Positions 33,798 through 42,031 of a stretch of DNA of 64,000 nucleotides are shown in pieces. The stretch is from an uncultured Clostridia bacterium (lineage in GTDB: Bacteria; Bacillota; Clostridia; TANB77; CAG-508), in NCBI GenBank assembly GCA_947626605.1, contig CANQSV010000001.1:107018-171017 (forward strand), given 5' to 3'. The position numbers were made by a program, and so were the translations under genes. Positions within the stretch are counted from its first letter, which is position 1; each line of letters starts with the position of its first letter. The notes below the pieces were generated by a model. The model was not told the DNA's origin. It saw only the letters and a program-made list of their open reading frames with translations, and did not search any database.

Positions 33798-34376
33798 ATG
33801 GATAACTTGATTGAAATTAGATGGCACGGTAGAGGTGGACAAGGTGCAAAAACAGCATCACTTTTACTTGCTGATGCTGCCTTCAATACTGGTAAATATA
33901 TTCAAGGATTTCCTGAATATGGTCCAGAAAGAATGGGTGCTCCTATTACTGCTTATAATCGTATCAGTAACTCCCCAATAACAATACATAGCAATATATA
34001 TGAACCTGATTATGTTGTTGTTGTTGACGATTCACTTTTAGAATCTGTTGATGTTACTGCTGGTTTAAAATCTACAGGAGCTATAATTATTAATACTACT
34101 AAAGATGCTGAATATCTAAAAAGTAAATTAAATTCATATAGTGGTTCTATTTATACTGTAGACGCTAGAAAAATATCTGAAGAAGCTTTAGGGAGATATT
34201 TTCCAAACACACCTATGCTTGCTGCAATAGTAAAAGTAAGTGGTATTATGACAGATGAAGAATTACTAAATGATATGAAAGGATCTTTTAAACATAAATT
34301 TGCAAAGAAACCTGAAGTTATCGAGGGTAATATGAAAGCTCTTGAATTAGCTCTACAACAAGTTAAAAAGATATAA
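33798..34376 (+). CDS. porG: 2-oxoacid:ferredoxin oxidoreductase gamma subunit (PorG-type)
   Basis: 192 aa, the CoA-binding/gamma domain of the four-subunit 2-oxoacid:ferredoxin oxidoreductases. It begins with IEIRWHGRGGQGAKTAS and has FPEYGPERMGAPI, both characteristic. It works with the delta, alpha and beta subunits encoded next to split pyruvate (or another 2-oxoacid) into acyl-CoA, CO2 and reduced ferredoxin. The order gamma-delta-alpha-beta is that of Thermotoga porGDAB. A strong AAGGAGG site precedes the ATG. Confidence 0.93.
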   Translation: MDNLIEIRWHGRGGQGAKTASLLLADAAFNTGKYIQGFPEYGPERMGAPITAYNRISNSPITIHSNIYEPDYVVVVDDSLLESVDVTAGLKSTGAIIINTTKDAEYLKSKLNSYSGSIYTVDARKISEEALGRYFPNTPMLAAIVKVSGIMTDEELLNDMKGSFKHKFAKKPEVIEGNMKALELALQQVKKI

Positions 34377-34412
34377 TTCTATATATTCTTAATAAATGGA
34401 AAGGAGAAAATT

Positions 34413-34703
34413 ATGACTGATATAAATTCTAAAACACCTGCAAGTAAATTAACTATAGGTGGAAACATATATAATGCTGGAAATGCAAAAGACTTTAAAA
34501 CTGGCGATTGGCGTTCAGCAAAACCTGTTTTTATAGAAGAAAAATGCAAGCAATGTGGACTTTGCTTCCCTGTTTGCCCTGATGATTCTATTCCTGTAAG
34601 TAAAAATCAAAAAAGAGAAGATTTTAATTACGATTTCTGTAAAGGATGTGGCGTTTGTGCTAAGGTGTGTCCTTTTGGAGCAATTGAAATGAAATCAAAC
34701 TAA
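34413..34703 (+). CDS. porD: 2-oxoacid:ferredoxin oxidoreductase delta subunit (2x4Fe-4S ferredoxin)
   Basis: 96 aa. Two CxxCxxCxxxCP motifs (CKQCGLCFPVCPDDS and CKGCGVCAKVCPFGA) bind two [4Fe-4S] clusters that carry electrons from the TPP site to soluble ferredoxin. The N-terminal GDWRSAKPVF segment is typical of PorD/VorD. It is 36 bases after porG. A family D palindrome separates it from the alpha gene. Confidence 0.95.
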   Translation: MTDINSKTPASKLTIGGNIYNAGNAKDFKTGDWRSAKPVFIEEKCKQCGLCFPVCPDDSIPVSKNQKREDFNYDFCKGCGVCAKVCPFGAIEMKSN

Positions 34704-34716
34704 TAAAAACATAAAT

Positions 34717-34836
34717 CTTCGAAAAGAATTGGGAATTTGGCAAGGCAAACGAACGAGAAAACCGGAGGCGTACGATTGTACTCCGAGGATTTTCGAGGTG
34801 AAGTTTAACACAGCCAAAAACCAATTATTTTCGAAG
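34717..34836. repeat. Structured palindromic element (family D), inside porGDAB
   Basis: CTTCGAAAA (34717-34725), AATTGG and TTTGGC of the left arm pair with GCCAAA, CCAATT and TTTTCGAAG (34813-34836). The core AAGGC opposite ACACA, and an apical GGCGTAC-GATT-GTAC hairpin, match the other family D copies. It fills the gap between the delta and alpha genes, so it is carried on the mRNA. Its effect could be partial termination, mRNA processing or nothing. Confidence 0.8.
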
Positions 34837-34858
34837 GAAGTGAAAGGAGAAATTTAAC

Positions 34859-36043
34859 ATGTCAATAAGAGAACGTTTAAGTGGTAATGAAGCTGTTGCT
34901 ATTGCTATGAAACAAATCAATCCTGATGTTGTTGCAGCATTTCCTATAACACCTTCAACAGAAATACCACAATACTTTTCAACATTTGTTAGTAACGGAA
35001 CTGTAGATACAGAATTCGTTGCTGTAGAAAGCGAACACAGTGCAATGACTGCATGTATTGGTGCAGAAGCTGCTGGAGGTAGAGCAATGACTGCTACTTC
35101 AGCTAATGGTTTATCTTTAATGTGGGAAATGATTTACATTGCCTCAAGTTTAAGATTACCTATAGTTATGTCTTTAGTTAACCGTGCCGTATCTGGTCCT
35201 TTAAATATTCACAATGACCATTCAGATGCAATGGGTGTTAGAGACGCTGGTTGGATAATGCTATTTAGTGAAAGCAATCAAGAAGCTTATGATAATATGT
35301 TAATGGCTCATAAAATTGCTGAACACAAAGATGTATTACTTCCTTTAATGGTTTGCCAAGATGGCTTTATAACATCTCACTCTATAGAAAATATAGAACT
35401 AGTTGAAGATGACAAAGTAAAAGCATTCGTTGGAGAATATAAACCAGAACATTATTTATTAAATAAAAAAGAGCCTATTGCTGTTGGACCTTTAGATCTT
35501 CAAGCTTATCTATTCGAGCACAAATTCCAACAAGCTGAAGCTATGAGAAAAGCAAAACAAGTTATTCTTGATGTTGCTAAAGAATTTGAAGAATTAACTG
35601 GAAGAAAATATTCTTTCTTCGAAGAATATAAATTAGATGATGCAGAAATTGCTATTGTTTGTATGAACTCAACTGCAGGTACAACTAAAGCTGTTGTAGA
35701 TTCTTTAAGAGCACAAGGTGTAAAAGCTGGGCTATTAAAAGTTCGTGTATTTAGACCTTTCCCTACTGAAGAAATTGCAAATGCTTTAGCACATTTAAAA
35801 GCTGTAGCTGTTTTAGATAAAGCAGATTCATTAAATGCTGCTGGTGGTGCATTATTCGAAGATGTTACTTCAGCAATGTATGTTTCTGGAAAACAAGTAC
35901 CAATGGTAAACTATGTTTACGGTATTGGTGGTAGAGATACTAAAACAGATGACATTGAGGGTGTTTATAAAGATTTAATTGAAATCACAAAATCTGGTAA
36001 AATAGACAATCCTTATAGATATTTTGGATTAAGGGAGGAATAA
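34859..36043 (+). CDS. porA: 2-oxoacid:ferredoxin oxidoreductase alpha subunit
   Basis: 394 aa. It carries the pyrimidine-binding TPP domain and transketolase C-like domain: GNEAVAIAMKQINPDVVAAFPITPSTEI at the start, EHSAMTACIGAEAAGGRAMTATSANGL, and later the domain with MNSTAGTTKAVVD and RVFRPFP. It resembles the PorA of pyruvate enzymes more than KorA in length. The exact 2-oxoacid cannot be settled by eye; PorA and VorA are close. Ribosome site AAAGGAG, just after the family D element. Confidence 0.93.
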   Translation: MSIRERLSGNEAVAIAMKQINPDVVAAFPITPSTEIPQYFSTFVSNGTVDTEFVAVESEHSAMTACIGAEAAGGRAMTATSANGLSLMWEMIYIASSLRLPIVMSLVNRAVSGPLNIHNDHSDAMGVRDAGWIMLFSESNQEAYDNMLMAHKIAEHKDVLLPLMVCQDGFITSHSIENIELVEDDKVKAFVGEYKPEHYLLNKKEPIAVGPLDLQAYLFEHKFQQAEAMRKAKQVILDVAKEFEELTGRKYSFFEEYKLDDAEIAIVCMNSTAGTTKAVVDSLRAQGVKAGLLKVRVFRPFPTEEIANALAHLKAVAVLDKADSLNAAGGALFEDVTSAMYVSGKQVPMVNYVYGIGGRDTKTDDIEGVYKDLIEITKSGKIDNPYRYFGLREE

Positions 36044-36046
36044 AAA

Positions 36047-37003
36047 ATGGCATATAATTTAAAAGAAATTATCGCTGAAAAACCATCTAGATTCACTGCT
36101 GGACATAGAATGTGTGCTGGTTGTGGAGCTCCTATTGTTGGTAGAACAGTTTTAAGAGCCTTAAAAAATGAGGATCACGCAGTTATTTCTTGTGCTACTG
36201 GTTGTATGGAAGTTTCTACATTTATTTATCCATATACTTCTTGGACAGATTCATTTGTTCATACAGCATTTGAAGGTGCAGCTGCAAACCTTGCAGGAGC
36301 CGAAGCTGCTTATAAAGCAATGAAAAGAACTGGAAAACTTCCAGCTGACGAACATACTAAATTTATTGCTTTTGGTGGTGATGGTGGTACTTATGATATA
36401 GGTCTACAAAGTTTATCTGGTGCTATGGAAAGAGGTCATGATATGGTATATGTATGCTATGATAATGGTGCATATATGAATACTGGTATCCAACGTTCTT
36501 CTGCTACACCAAAATTTGCAGATACTACTACTTCCCCTGCCGGAACAAAAATCCCAGGAAAAATGCAATCAAGAAAAGATTTAGCTCAAGTTATGGCTGG
36601 TCATCATTTACCTTATGTTGCACAATCTGCACCACTTGGTAATTTTAAAGATTTGTATGAAAAATCTGAAAAAGCTATATATACAGAAGGAGCTTGTTTC
36701 TTAAATGTTTTAGCTCCATGTCCAAGAGGTTGGGGATATGCAACAGAAGACTTAATGCAAATTATAAAACTTGCTGTTGAAACTTGCTATTGGCCATTAT
36801 ATGAAATAGAGAACGGAAAATATACTATAAACTACAAACCAAAGAACAAACTTCCAATAGAAGAATTCTTAAAACCACAAAAAAGATTTAAACATATGTT
36901 TAAACCTGGCAATGAATGGATGATAGAAGAATTCCAAAAAGAAGTAGATGCTAGATGGAATGAGTTATTAGTATTAGAAGAAGCAACAAACAAAGGCGAA
37001 TAA
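36047..37003 (+). CDS. porB: 2-oxoacid:ferredoxin oxidoreductase beta subunit
   Basis: 318 aa. The beta subunit binds TPP diphosphate and a [4Fe-4S] cluster: GHRMCAGCGAP (two cluster cysteines), CATGCMEV, the TPP/Mg motif GGDGGTYDIGLQSLSGAMERGHDMVYVCYDN, and CPRGWGY. It is 3 bases after the alpha stop. With the other three subunits it provides acetyl-CoA and reduced ferredoxin, fitting the AdhE alcohol branch just downstream. Confidence 0.94.
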   Translation: MAYNLKEIIAEKPSRFTAGHRMCAGCGAPIVGRTVLRALKNEDHAVISCATGCMEVSTFIYPYTSWTDSFVHTAFEGAAANLAGAEAAYKAMKRTGKLPADEHTKFIAFGGDGGTYDIGLQSLSGAMERGHDMVYVCYDNGAYMNTGIQRSSATPKFADTTTSPAGTKIPGKMQSRKDLAQVMAGHHLPYVAQSAPLGNFKDLYEKSEKAIYTEGACFLNVLAPCPRGWGYATEDLMQIIKLAVETCYWPLYEIENGKYTINYKPKNKLPIEEFLKPQKRFKHMFKPGNEWMIEEFQKEVDARWNELLVLEEATNKGE

Positions 37004-37034
37004 AAAAAGGGCGACCATTGGTCGTCCTTTTTTT
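37003..37034. terminator. Bidirectional terminator between porB and coaD
   Basis: A-run, GGGCGACC, loop ATT, GGTCGTCC, T-run of seven. Works for porB on the plus strand and, through the A-run, for coaD on the minus strand. Confidence 0.9.
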
Positions 37035-37064
37035 AATGAATAATGAATAGTGAATAATTAATAA
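37035..37064. repeat. AT-rich dispersed repeat, copy 3 (reverse)
   Basis: AATGAATAATGAATAGTGAA and ATAATTAATAA, the reverse-strand form of the ATTATTCATT unit, directly after the terminator T-run and up to the coaD stop. Confidence 0.55.
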
Positions 37065-37067
37065 TTT

Positions 37068-37541
37068 TTATTTATAGAATTCTTTTAACAATTTTTCTAC
37101 TGGTTTTGGTACATATTCATCTAATGGTTTATTGTTTTTTAATAAATCCATAACAATACTCGAAGATAAAAAACCTAATTTTCCCGCTCTAAAATAGCAA
37201 GTATCAATATTAGCTATCTTCTCATTTGCAGCAGAGATTTGCTCTTCATATTCATAATCTGTACCACTTCTCAAACCTCTAATCAAAATGTTAGCATTCA
37301 TTTCTAATGCTTTATCTGTTGTTAAACCATCATAAAGTACAACTTCTACATTTGCTAATTTTTCAATAGATATAGTTTCTTTAATTGCTTCCATCATCTT
37401 GTCTTTATCTATTCTAATTTCTTTCTCAGTATTATATCCAATTCCAATAATTACTTTTTCGAAACATCTAGAAGCTTTTTTAACTATTTCTAAATGCCCG
37501 TTTGTAAATGGATCAAAAGATCCAGCGTAAAAACCTACCAT
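37068..37541 (-). CDS. coaD: Phosphopantetheine adenylyltransferase
   Basis: 157 aa. It joins ATP and 4'-phosphopantetheine in coenzyme A synthesis. Motifs: VGFYAGSFDPFTNGHLEIV (T/HxGH nucleotide motif), the RGLRSGTDYEYE segment, and SSSIVMDLL near the C-terminus. The frame continues upstream to a TTG at 37559, but AAAGGA in that extension is the ribosome site for the ATG at 37541, which gives the normal length. Confidence 0.96.
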   Translation of the reverse strand: MVGFYAGSFDPFTNGHLEIVKKASRCFEKVIIGIGYNTEKEIRIDKDKMMEAIKETISIEKLANVEVVLYDGLTTDKALEMNANILIRGLRSGTDYEYEEQISAANEKIANIDTCYFRAGKLGFLSSSIVMDLLKNNKPLDEYVPKPVEKLLKEFYK

Positions 37542-37625
37542 TCTATTTTTTCCTTTCAAAATTTCGTTTGTACTATCTGGTCATCCTACAGATGCTGTAG
37601 CTGATTATATATTATATAAAAACTC

Positions 37626-37693
37626 GGGCGACCTACACAGCATACTGAGGCTGTAACAGGCAAAGCCTTAACAACCTCAGCAACTAGTCGCCC
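37626..37693 (-). repeat. GC-rich structured repeat (family B), copy in reverse orientation
   Basis: GGGCGAC (37626-37632) and GTCGCCC (37687-37693) close the element. CTGAGG/CCTCAG (37645-37650, 37675-37680) and an AGGC-AAA-GCCT hairpin (37658-37668) are nested inside. Read on the minus strand, the core resembles 7918-7985. It directly abuts a family D element. Confidence 0.75.
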
Positions 37694-37699
37694 TACTAA

Positions 37700-37821
37700 G
37701 TTTGAAAAAGAATTAGTATATTGCTAGGCAGACGAATTTGAAATCAATGAGGCGTACTGGCGTACGTTGATTTGATTTCAAATGATGTCTAACGACGCAA
37801 GATGCTGATTATTTTTCAAAC
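37700..37821. repeat. Structured palindromic element (family D), copy 3
   Basis: GTTTGAAAAAGAATTAGTATATTGC-type left arm pairs imperfectly with GCAA...GATTATTTTTCAAAC (37797-37821). Inside are ATTTGAAATCAA with its complement and an AGGCGTAC-GTAC apical hairpin, as in the por copy. It ends 2 bases before the adhE stop. Confidence 0.75.
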
Positions 37822-37822
37822 G

Positions 37823-40423
37823 CTAAATTTCTTTTCCATAATAAGCATCCAACATAATCTGCTTAATTTCTGAAACTAATGGTACTCTTGGATTTGCACC
37901 TGTACATTGATCTTCAAAAGCCTTATCAGCTAATTCATCAACTTTAGATAAAAATTCTTTTTCATCTATACCAGCTTCTTTTAAACTCTTTGGTATATTA
38001 AGTTTTTCGATTAAACCTTTTATAGCTTCTATTAAAGATTCTACACCTTGTTTATTAGTATCTGCTTTTAAGCCTATTCTCTTTGCTAGTTTAGCATATT
38101 TTTCATCTGCTATAAAATATTCATATTTTGGGAATGAAACAAATTTTGTTGGCATTGTTGCATTATATTTTATTACATAAGGAAGTATTATAGCATTTGC
38201 TCTACCATGTGGTATATGGAATTCTCCTCCTAATTTATGTGCTATAGAGTGATTTAATCCTAAGAATGCATTTGTAAATGCCATACCTGCTATACAACTT
38301 GCATTATGCATTTTCTCTCTTGCAACTGTATTTGAACCATTTTCATATGCTTCTACTAAATTATTAAATACTAATTCAACAGCTTTTTCTGATAAGCCAT
38401 CAGTATAATCTGATGCCATATTAGAAACATAAGCTTCTATTGCATGAGTTAAAACATCCATACCTGTATCTGCAGTTATACTCTTTGGAAGAGACATAAC
38501 TAAATCAGGATCTATAATTGCAACATCTGGTGTTAATTCATAATCTGCAAGTGGATATTTCATATTTTTTTCTTTATCAGATATTACAGCAAAAGATGTA
38601 ACCTCTGAGCCTGTTCCTGATGTTGTTGGAATAGCTACTAGTTTTGCTTTTGAGCCCATCTTAGGGAATTTGTAAGTACGTTTTCTTATATCCATAAATT
38701 TTAGTTTTAAACCTTCAACATCTGCATCTGGATTTTCATAGAATAACCACATACCTTTTGCAGCGTCAATAGCACTACCTCCACCTAATGCTATAATAAC
38801 ATCAGGTTTGAATCTTTCCATTGCTTCAACACCTCTTTTAATAGTATTAAACGAAGGATCTGATTCTACATCTGAGAATATCTCTGAATGAACATACTCA
38901 GCTCTTTTTCTCAAATGATATAATATTTTATCTACATAACCTAATTTTACCATTGATTCATCTGTAACAATAAACGCTCTTGTAATATCATTCATCTTTT
39001 CTAAGTATCCTATTGAACCCGCTTCAAAATATATTTTTTCTGGAACTTTAAACCATTGCATATTAACCCTCCTTTTTGCAACTCTTTTAATATTTATTAG
39101 ATTGACTGAAGATACGTTTGCTGTTGTAGAATTTCCTCCAAAAGTACCACACCCTAATGTAAGTGATGGCATATTAGTATTATATATATCTCCAATAGCT
39201 CCATGAGTTGATGGCGAGTTAACAATTATTCTTCCTACTCTTACTCTATTTGAAAATTCTTGTATTGTTTCCTTATCTTCTGAATGAATTACTGCTGAAT
39301 GTCCTAATCCTCCAAATTCTAGTAGTTTTTCTGCTAAGTCAAATGCTTCTTCTTTATTTTTTACAGTATAATATGCTAATATTGGGCTTAGTTTTTCTCT
39401 TGAAAATGGATGTTCTTCTCCAACTCCATCTTCTTTAACCATTAAAACTTTTGTATCTTCTGGTATTTCAATTCCAGCACTTTTAGCTATATCATATGGA
39501 CTATTTCCAACAATTTTTGAATTTAATGCATTTCCTTTTTCTTCTACAAACATTGCCTTTTGTAGTTTTTCTTTTTCTTTACTAGAACATAAATAGCATC
39601 CAGCTTCTTTCATTAATTTTTCAAATTCTTTGCTTATTTCTTTGTCTACTATAACAGCCTGTTCTGATGCACAAATCATTCCATTATCAAAAGATTTTGA
39701 CATTACTAAGTCATTTACTGATGTTTTTAATTTAGCTGTTTTATCTATATAACAAGGAACGTTTCCAGGACCTACTCCTAAAGCTGGTTTTCCACATGAA
39801 TATGCAGCCTTTACCATTCCTGTTCCACCTGTTGCTAGTATTAAATTTACATCTGGGTGGTTCATAAGCATATTAGTTGCTGTTATACTAGGTTCCTCTA
39901 TCCATAATATACAATTTTCAGGTGCACCTGCTTCAATAGCAGCATCCCTTAATATTTTGGCAGCTTCTACACTACACTTTTGAGCTGATGGATGAAATCC
40001 AAAAACTATAACATTTCTTGTTTTTGCTGCTATTAAAGATTTAAACATTGTTGTTGATGTTGGATTAGTAACTGGTGTAACACCTGCTATAATTCCTATA
40101 GGTTCAGCAATTTCTTCATATCCTTCTTCTTCATTTTCTGCAATCACACCTACTGTTTTTCCATATTTAATGCTATGATATACATACTCTGTAGCGAACA
40201 TATTCTTTGTAATTTTATCTTCGTATATACCTCTTCCTGTTTCTTCTACAGCCATCTTAGCTAATTTCATATGATTTTCTAACCCTGCCATAGCCATTTT
40301 TTTGATTATGTTATCAACAGTTTTTTGATCTAATTTTAGATATTCTTTTGAAGCTTTTTTGGCCTTAGCTATAAGATCATCTATCATCTGTTTAATTTTC
40401 TCTTCATTGTTATCTTTTTCCAT
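37823..40423 (-). CDS. adhE: Bifunctional acetaldehyde-CoA/alcohol dehydrogenase AdhE
   Basis: 866 aa. The N-terminal CoA-acylating aldehyde dehydrogenase (about 1-440) carries the GTGPGN-like nucleotide region (GVGPGNVPCYID) and the catalytic cysteine in FDNGMICASEQ. The C-terminal iron alcohol dehydrogenase (about 455-866) carries the metal ligands in DTGMDVLTHAIEAYVS and GLNHSIAHKLGGEFHIPHG. It reduces acetyl-CoA to ethanol with two NADH, regenerating NAD+ in fermentation. These enzymes form filaments called spirosomes. AGGGAGG ribosome site; a TGATATAAT -10 element is visible about 70 bases upstream. I saw no clear Rex box. Confidence 0.97.
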   Translation of the reverse strand: MEKDNNEEKIKQMIDDLIAKAKKASKEYLKLDQKTVDNIIKKMAMAGLENHMKLAKMAVEETGRGIYEDKITKNMFATEYVYHSIKYGKTVGVIAENEEEGYEEIAEPIGIIAGVTPVTNPTSTTMFKSLIAAKTRNVIVFGFHPSAQKCSVEAAKILRDAAIEAGAPENCILWIEEPSITATNMLMNHPDVNLILATGGTGMVKAAYSCGKPALGVGPGNVPCYIDKTAKLKTSVNDLVMSKSFDNGMICASEQAVIVDKEISKEFEKLMKEAGCYLCSSKEKEKLQKAMFVEEKGNALNSKIVGNSPYDIAKSAGIEIPEDTKVLMVKEDGVGEEHPFSREKLSPILAYYTVKNKEEAFDLAEKLLEFGGLGHSAVIHSEDKETIQEFSNRVRVGRIIVNSPSTHGAIGDIYNTNMPSLTLGCGTFGGNSTTANVSSVNLINIKRVAKRRVNMQWFKVPEKIYFEAGSIGYLEKMNDITRAFIVTDESMVKLGYVDKILYHLRKRAEYVHSEIFSDVESDPSFNTIKRGVEAMERFKPDVIIALGGGSAIDAAKGMWLFYENPDADVEGLKLKFMDIRKRTYKFPKMGSKAKLVAIPTTSGTGSEVTSFAVISDKEKNMKYPLADYELTPDVAIIDPDLVMSLPKSITADTGMDVLTHAIEAYVSNMASDYTDGLSEKAVELVFNNLVEAYENGSNTVAREKMHNASCIAGMAFTNAFLGLNHSIAHKLGGEFHIPHGRANAIILPYVIKYNATMPTKFVSFPKYEYFIADEKYAKLAKRIGLKADTNKQGVESLIEAIKGLIEKLNIPKSLKEAGIDEKEFLSKVDELADKAFEDQCTGANPRVPLVSEIKQIMLDAYYGKEI

Positions 40424-40526
40424 AATTACCTCCCTATATATTTTTGTTAATTTAAATCATGGAATTATTTATAAATATCCAACATTGGTATTATATCACG
40501 TTTTTCATAAATTTTACATATTTTAC

Positions 40527-40584
40527 AAAAAAAAATGAAATTAATATTTTCTAAATAAGCAAATTTATTAGAAAATGTTAATTC
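40527..40584 (-). terminator. Terminator after the M23 peptidase gene
   Basis: Long imperfect stem (about 20 bp: GAAATTAATATTTTCTAAATAA and partner at 40563-40584), followed on the minus strand by a run of nine T at 40527-40535. Confidence 0.8.
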
Positions 40585-40604
40585 CATAAAATTAATTATT
40601 TTTA

Positions 40605-41585
40605 TTAGTTATTATATACATATTCTTGTGGATTTATAGCCGAACCATTTAAACGTATTTCGAAGTGACAATGAGGTCCTGTTGAATCACCAGTTGAACC
40701 TACTGCTGCTATTATATCTCCAGCAGAAATTTTCTGACCTTTCTTTACAAACAATTTGCTACAATGCGCATAATATGTTTGAACACCATTACCATGAGAA
40801 ATTACTACTAAATTTCCATATCCAACATTACTATTTACAACTTTTTCTACCTTTCCATCTGCAGCTGCATGTATGTCTGTTCCCATTGGTGCCCCTATAT
40901 CTAATCCCATATGTGTTGTTCCCCATCTAGAACCATATCTTGATGTTATAACACCATTTACTGGTGTTTGAGCAAGTAAAATTCCATTTACAGTATGTTT
41001 TTTGTTTTCATGTTCTTCTTCAAGCTTTTTGTCTACTACTTTTACAACTTCTTTTTTGGCTAAGCTACTTTTATCTATTGTATAATCCTCTGCATTTTGA
41101 GTATATACTTGATGTACTCCTATATTTATATCAAGATCTTCATCATTTTTTGCATACTTTTTAGATAGTTCTCCTACAAGCTTTTCTGCTTCTTCAACAT
41201 TTCCTACATATACCTCTTCTTCTCCATCTACGGTAATTGCATATGCAGAATAAGTAATTTCGGTATTAGCAGCTATTTTTTCATATACTACATCTTCATT
41301 TACATCTTCTTCTTTTGATACAAAAGCAAATTCATATTTTGGTACTTTCTCAACAGAATAAAAAGCCATATATTTTATTAAATTCATTTTTTCATCAAAA
41401 TTCTTTTCAAACTCTTGTACATTTTCAACCAAACCAATTTGTTCTCCATCAATAAGAACTTTATAGGCTGGCTTATACTTTAGTAAAACTATCGCTATGA
41501 TAATTGTTATTGCAAGTGTTAAAATGCATAAGACTTTAAAAGCTGCTTTTCCGTAAAATAAAACTCCTCTTCTTAAAATAAACAT
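40605..41585 (-). CDS. Membrane-anchored M23-family peptidoglycan endopeptidase
   Basis: 327 aa. One N-terminal membrane helix (about 14-37), an extracytoplasmic region with a repeated beta domain (about 45-200), and a C-terminal LytM/M23 domain (about 215-327) with zinc ligands in HMGLDIG and HCHFEIRLNG. It would cleave peptide crosslinks in the wall; SpoIIQ-like and general hydrolases share this layout. The open frame extends 94 codons upstream, but that part runs through the GC-rich repeat. A promoter at 41617-41645 and an AAAGGAGATGG site support the ATG at 41585. Confidence 0.88.
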   Translation of the reverse strand: MFILRRGVLFYGKAAFKVLCILTLAITIIIAIVLLKYKPAYKVLIDGEQIGLVENVQEFEKNFDEKMNLIKYMAFYSVEKVPKYEFAFVSKEEDVNEDVVYEKIAANTEITYSAYAITVDGEEEVYVGNVEEAEKLVGELSKKYAKNDEDLDINIGVHQVYTQNAEDYTIDKSSLAKKEVVKVVDKKLEEEHENKKHTVNGILLAQTPVNGVITSRYGSRWGTTHMGLDIGAPMGTDIHAAADGKVEKVVNSNVGYGNLVVISHGNGVQTYYAHCSKLFVKKGQKISAGDIIAAVGSTGDSTGPHCHFEIRLNGSAINPQEYVYNN

Positions 41586-41616
41586 CCATCTCCTTTTATT
41601 TTCATGCGACTTGTTT

Positions 41617-41645
41617 ATTATACCATATAGTTTGTCTATTTTCAA
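41617..41645 (-). promoter_or_regulatory. Promoter of the M23 peptidase gene
   Basis: Minus strand TTGAAA (41640-41645), 17 bases, TATAAT (41617-41622). Its position inside the over-extended reading frame shows that the extension is not translated from this transcript. Confidence 0.75.
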
Positions 41646-41805
41646 ATTATATATACATTCTATTCCTTTATATGAAGATATATACAAAGTTAAATTTAGG
41701 ATATATTGTAATTTAGTACCATTTCTTCGTTTTTCTTCCATTTTCTCGTTTTTACTCTTGTTTTCTCTCCTTGCTTTTTCAAGAAAATTATTAGCAAATG
41801 CTATT

Positions 41806-41995
41806 AACATCTCTACCGTTCTTGGTCTTCCGGGTCGTCGGGGACGCCGACCCCTACATCTGTACAACGCATTCGCATTGTAATGAATATTTAATAGTTA
41901 ATAATGAATAATATATAATTTAGGATAAAAATTGCGTAGCAATTTTTCACATTAATTATTAATCATTCATTATTCATCCTTCATTATTCATTAAA
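41806..41995. repeat. Composite repeat: truncated family B followed by AT-rich family A
   Basis: 41806-41853 has AACATCTCTACCGTTCTTG and CGGGTCGTCGG as in the 7894 copy, then a GGGTCG/CGACCC hairpin, but lacks the CTGAGG core. From 41879 the AT-rich repeat follows, including the AAAAATTGC/GCAATTTTT hairpin (41927-41947) and CATTATT units to 41995. It fills most of the 41586-42031 gap upstream of the M23 gene; 41646-41805 shows nothing recognisable. Confidence 0.7.
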
Positions 41996-41999
41996 AAAA

Positions 42000-42031
42000 A
42001 AACAGGCGACCTCTGGTCGCCTGTTTTTTTA
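42000..42031 (-). terminator. Terminator after the VirD4-like gene
   Basis: AACAGGCGACC, loop TCT, GGTCGCCTGTT; flanked by a T-run on one side and an A-run on the other, so it can act in both directions. Confidence 0.9.

Noticed and set aside
40424-40526. Rex-binding site upstream of adhE
   Set aside because: TTAACA fragments occur, but no full TTGTTAA-N4-TTAACAA palindrome could be found.
41586-41867. N-terminal extension of the M23 peptidase, rich in arginine and proline
   Set aside because: It translates the GC-rich repeat and an internal promoter; a good start codon with ribosome site lies at 41585.
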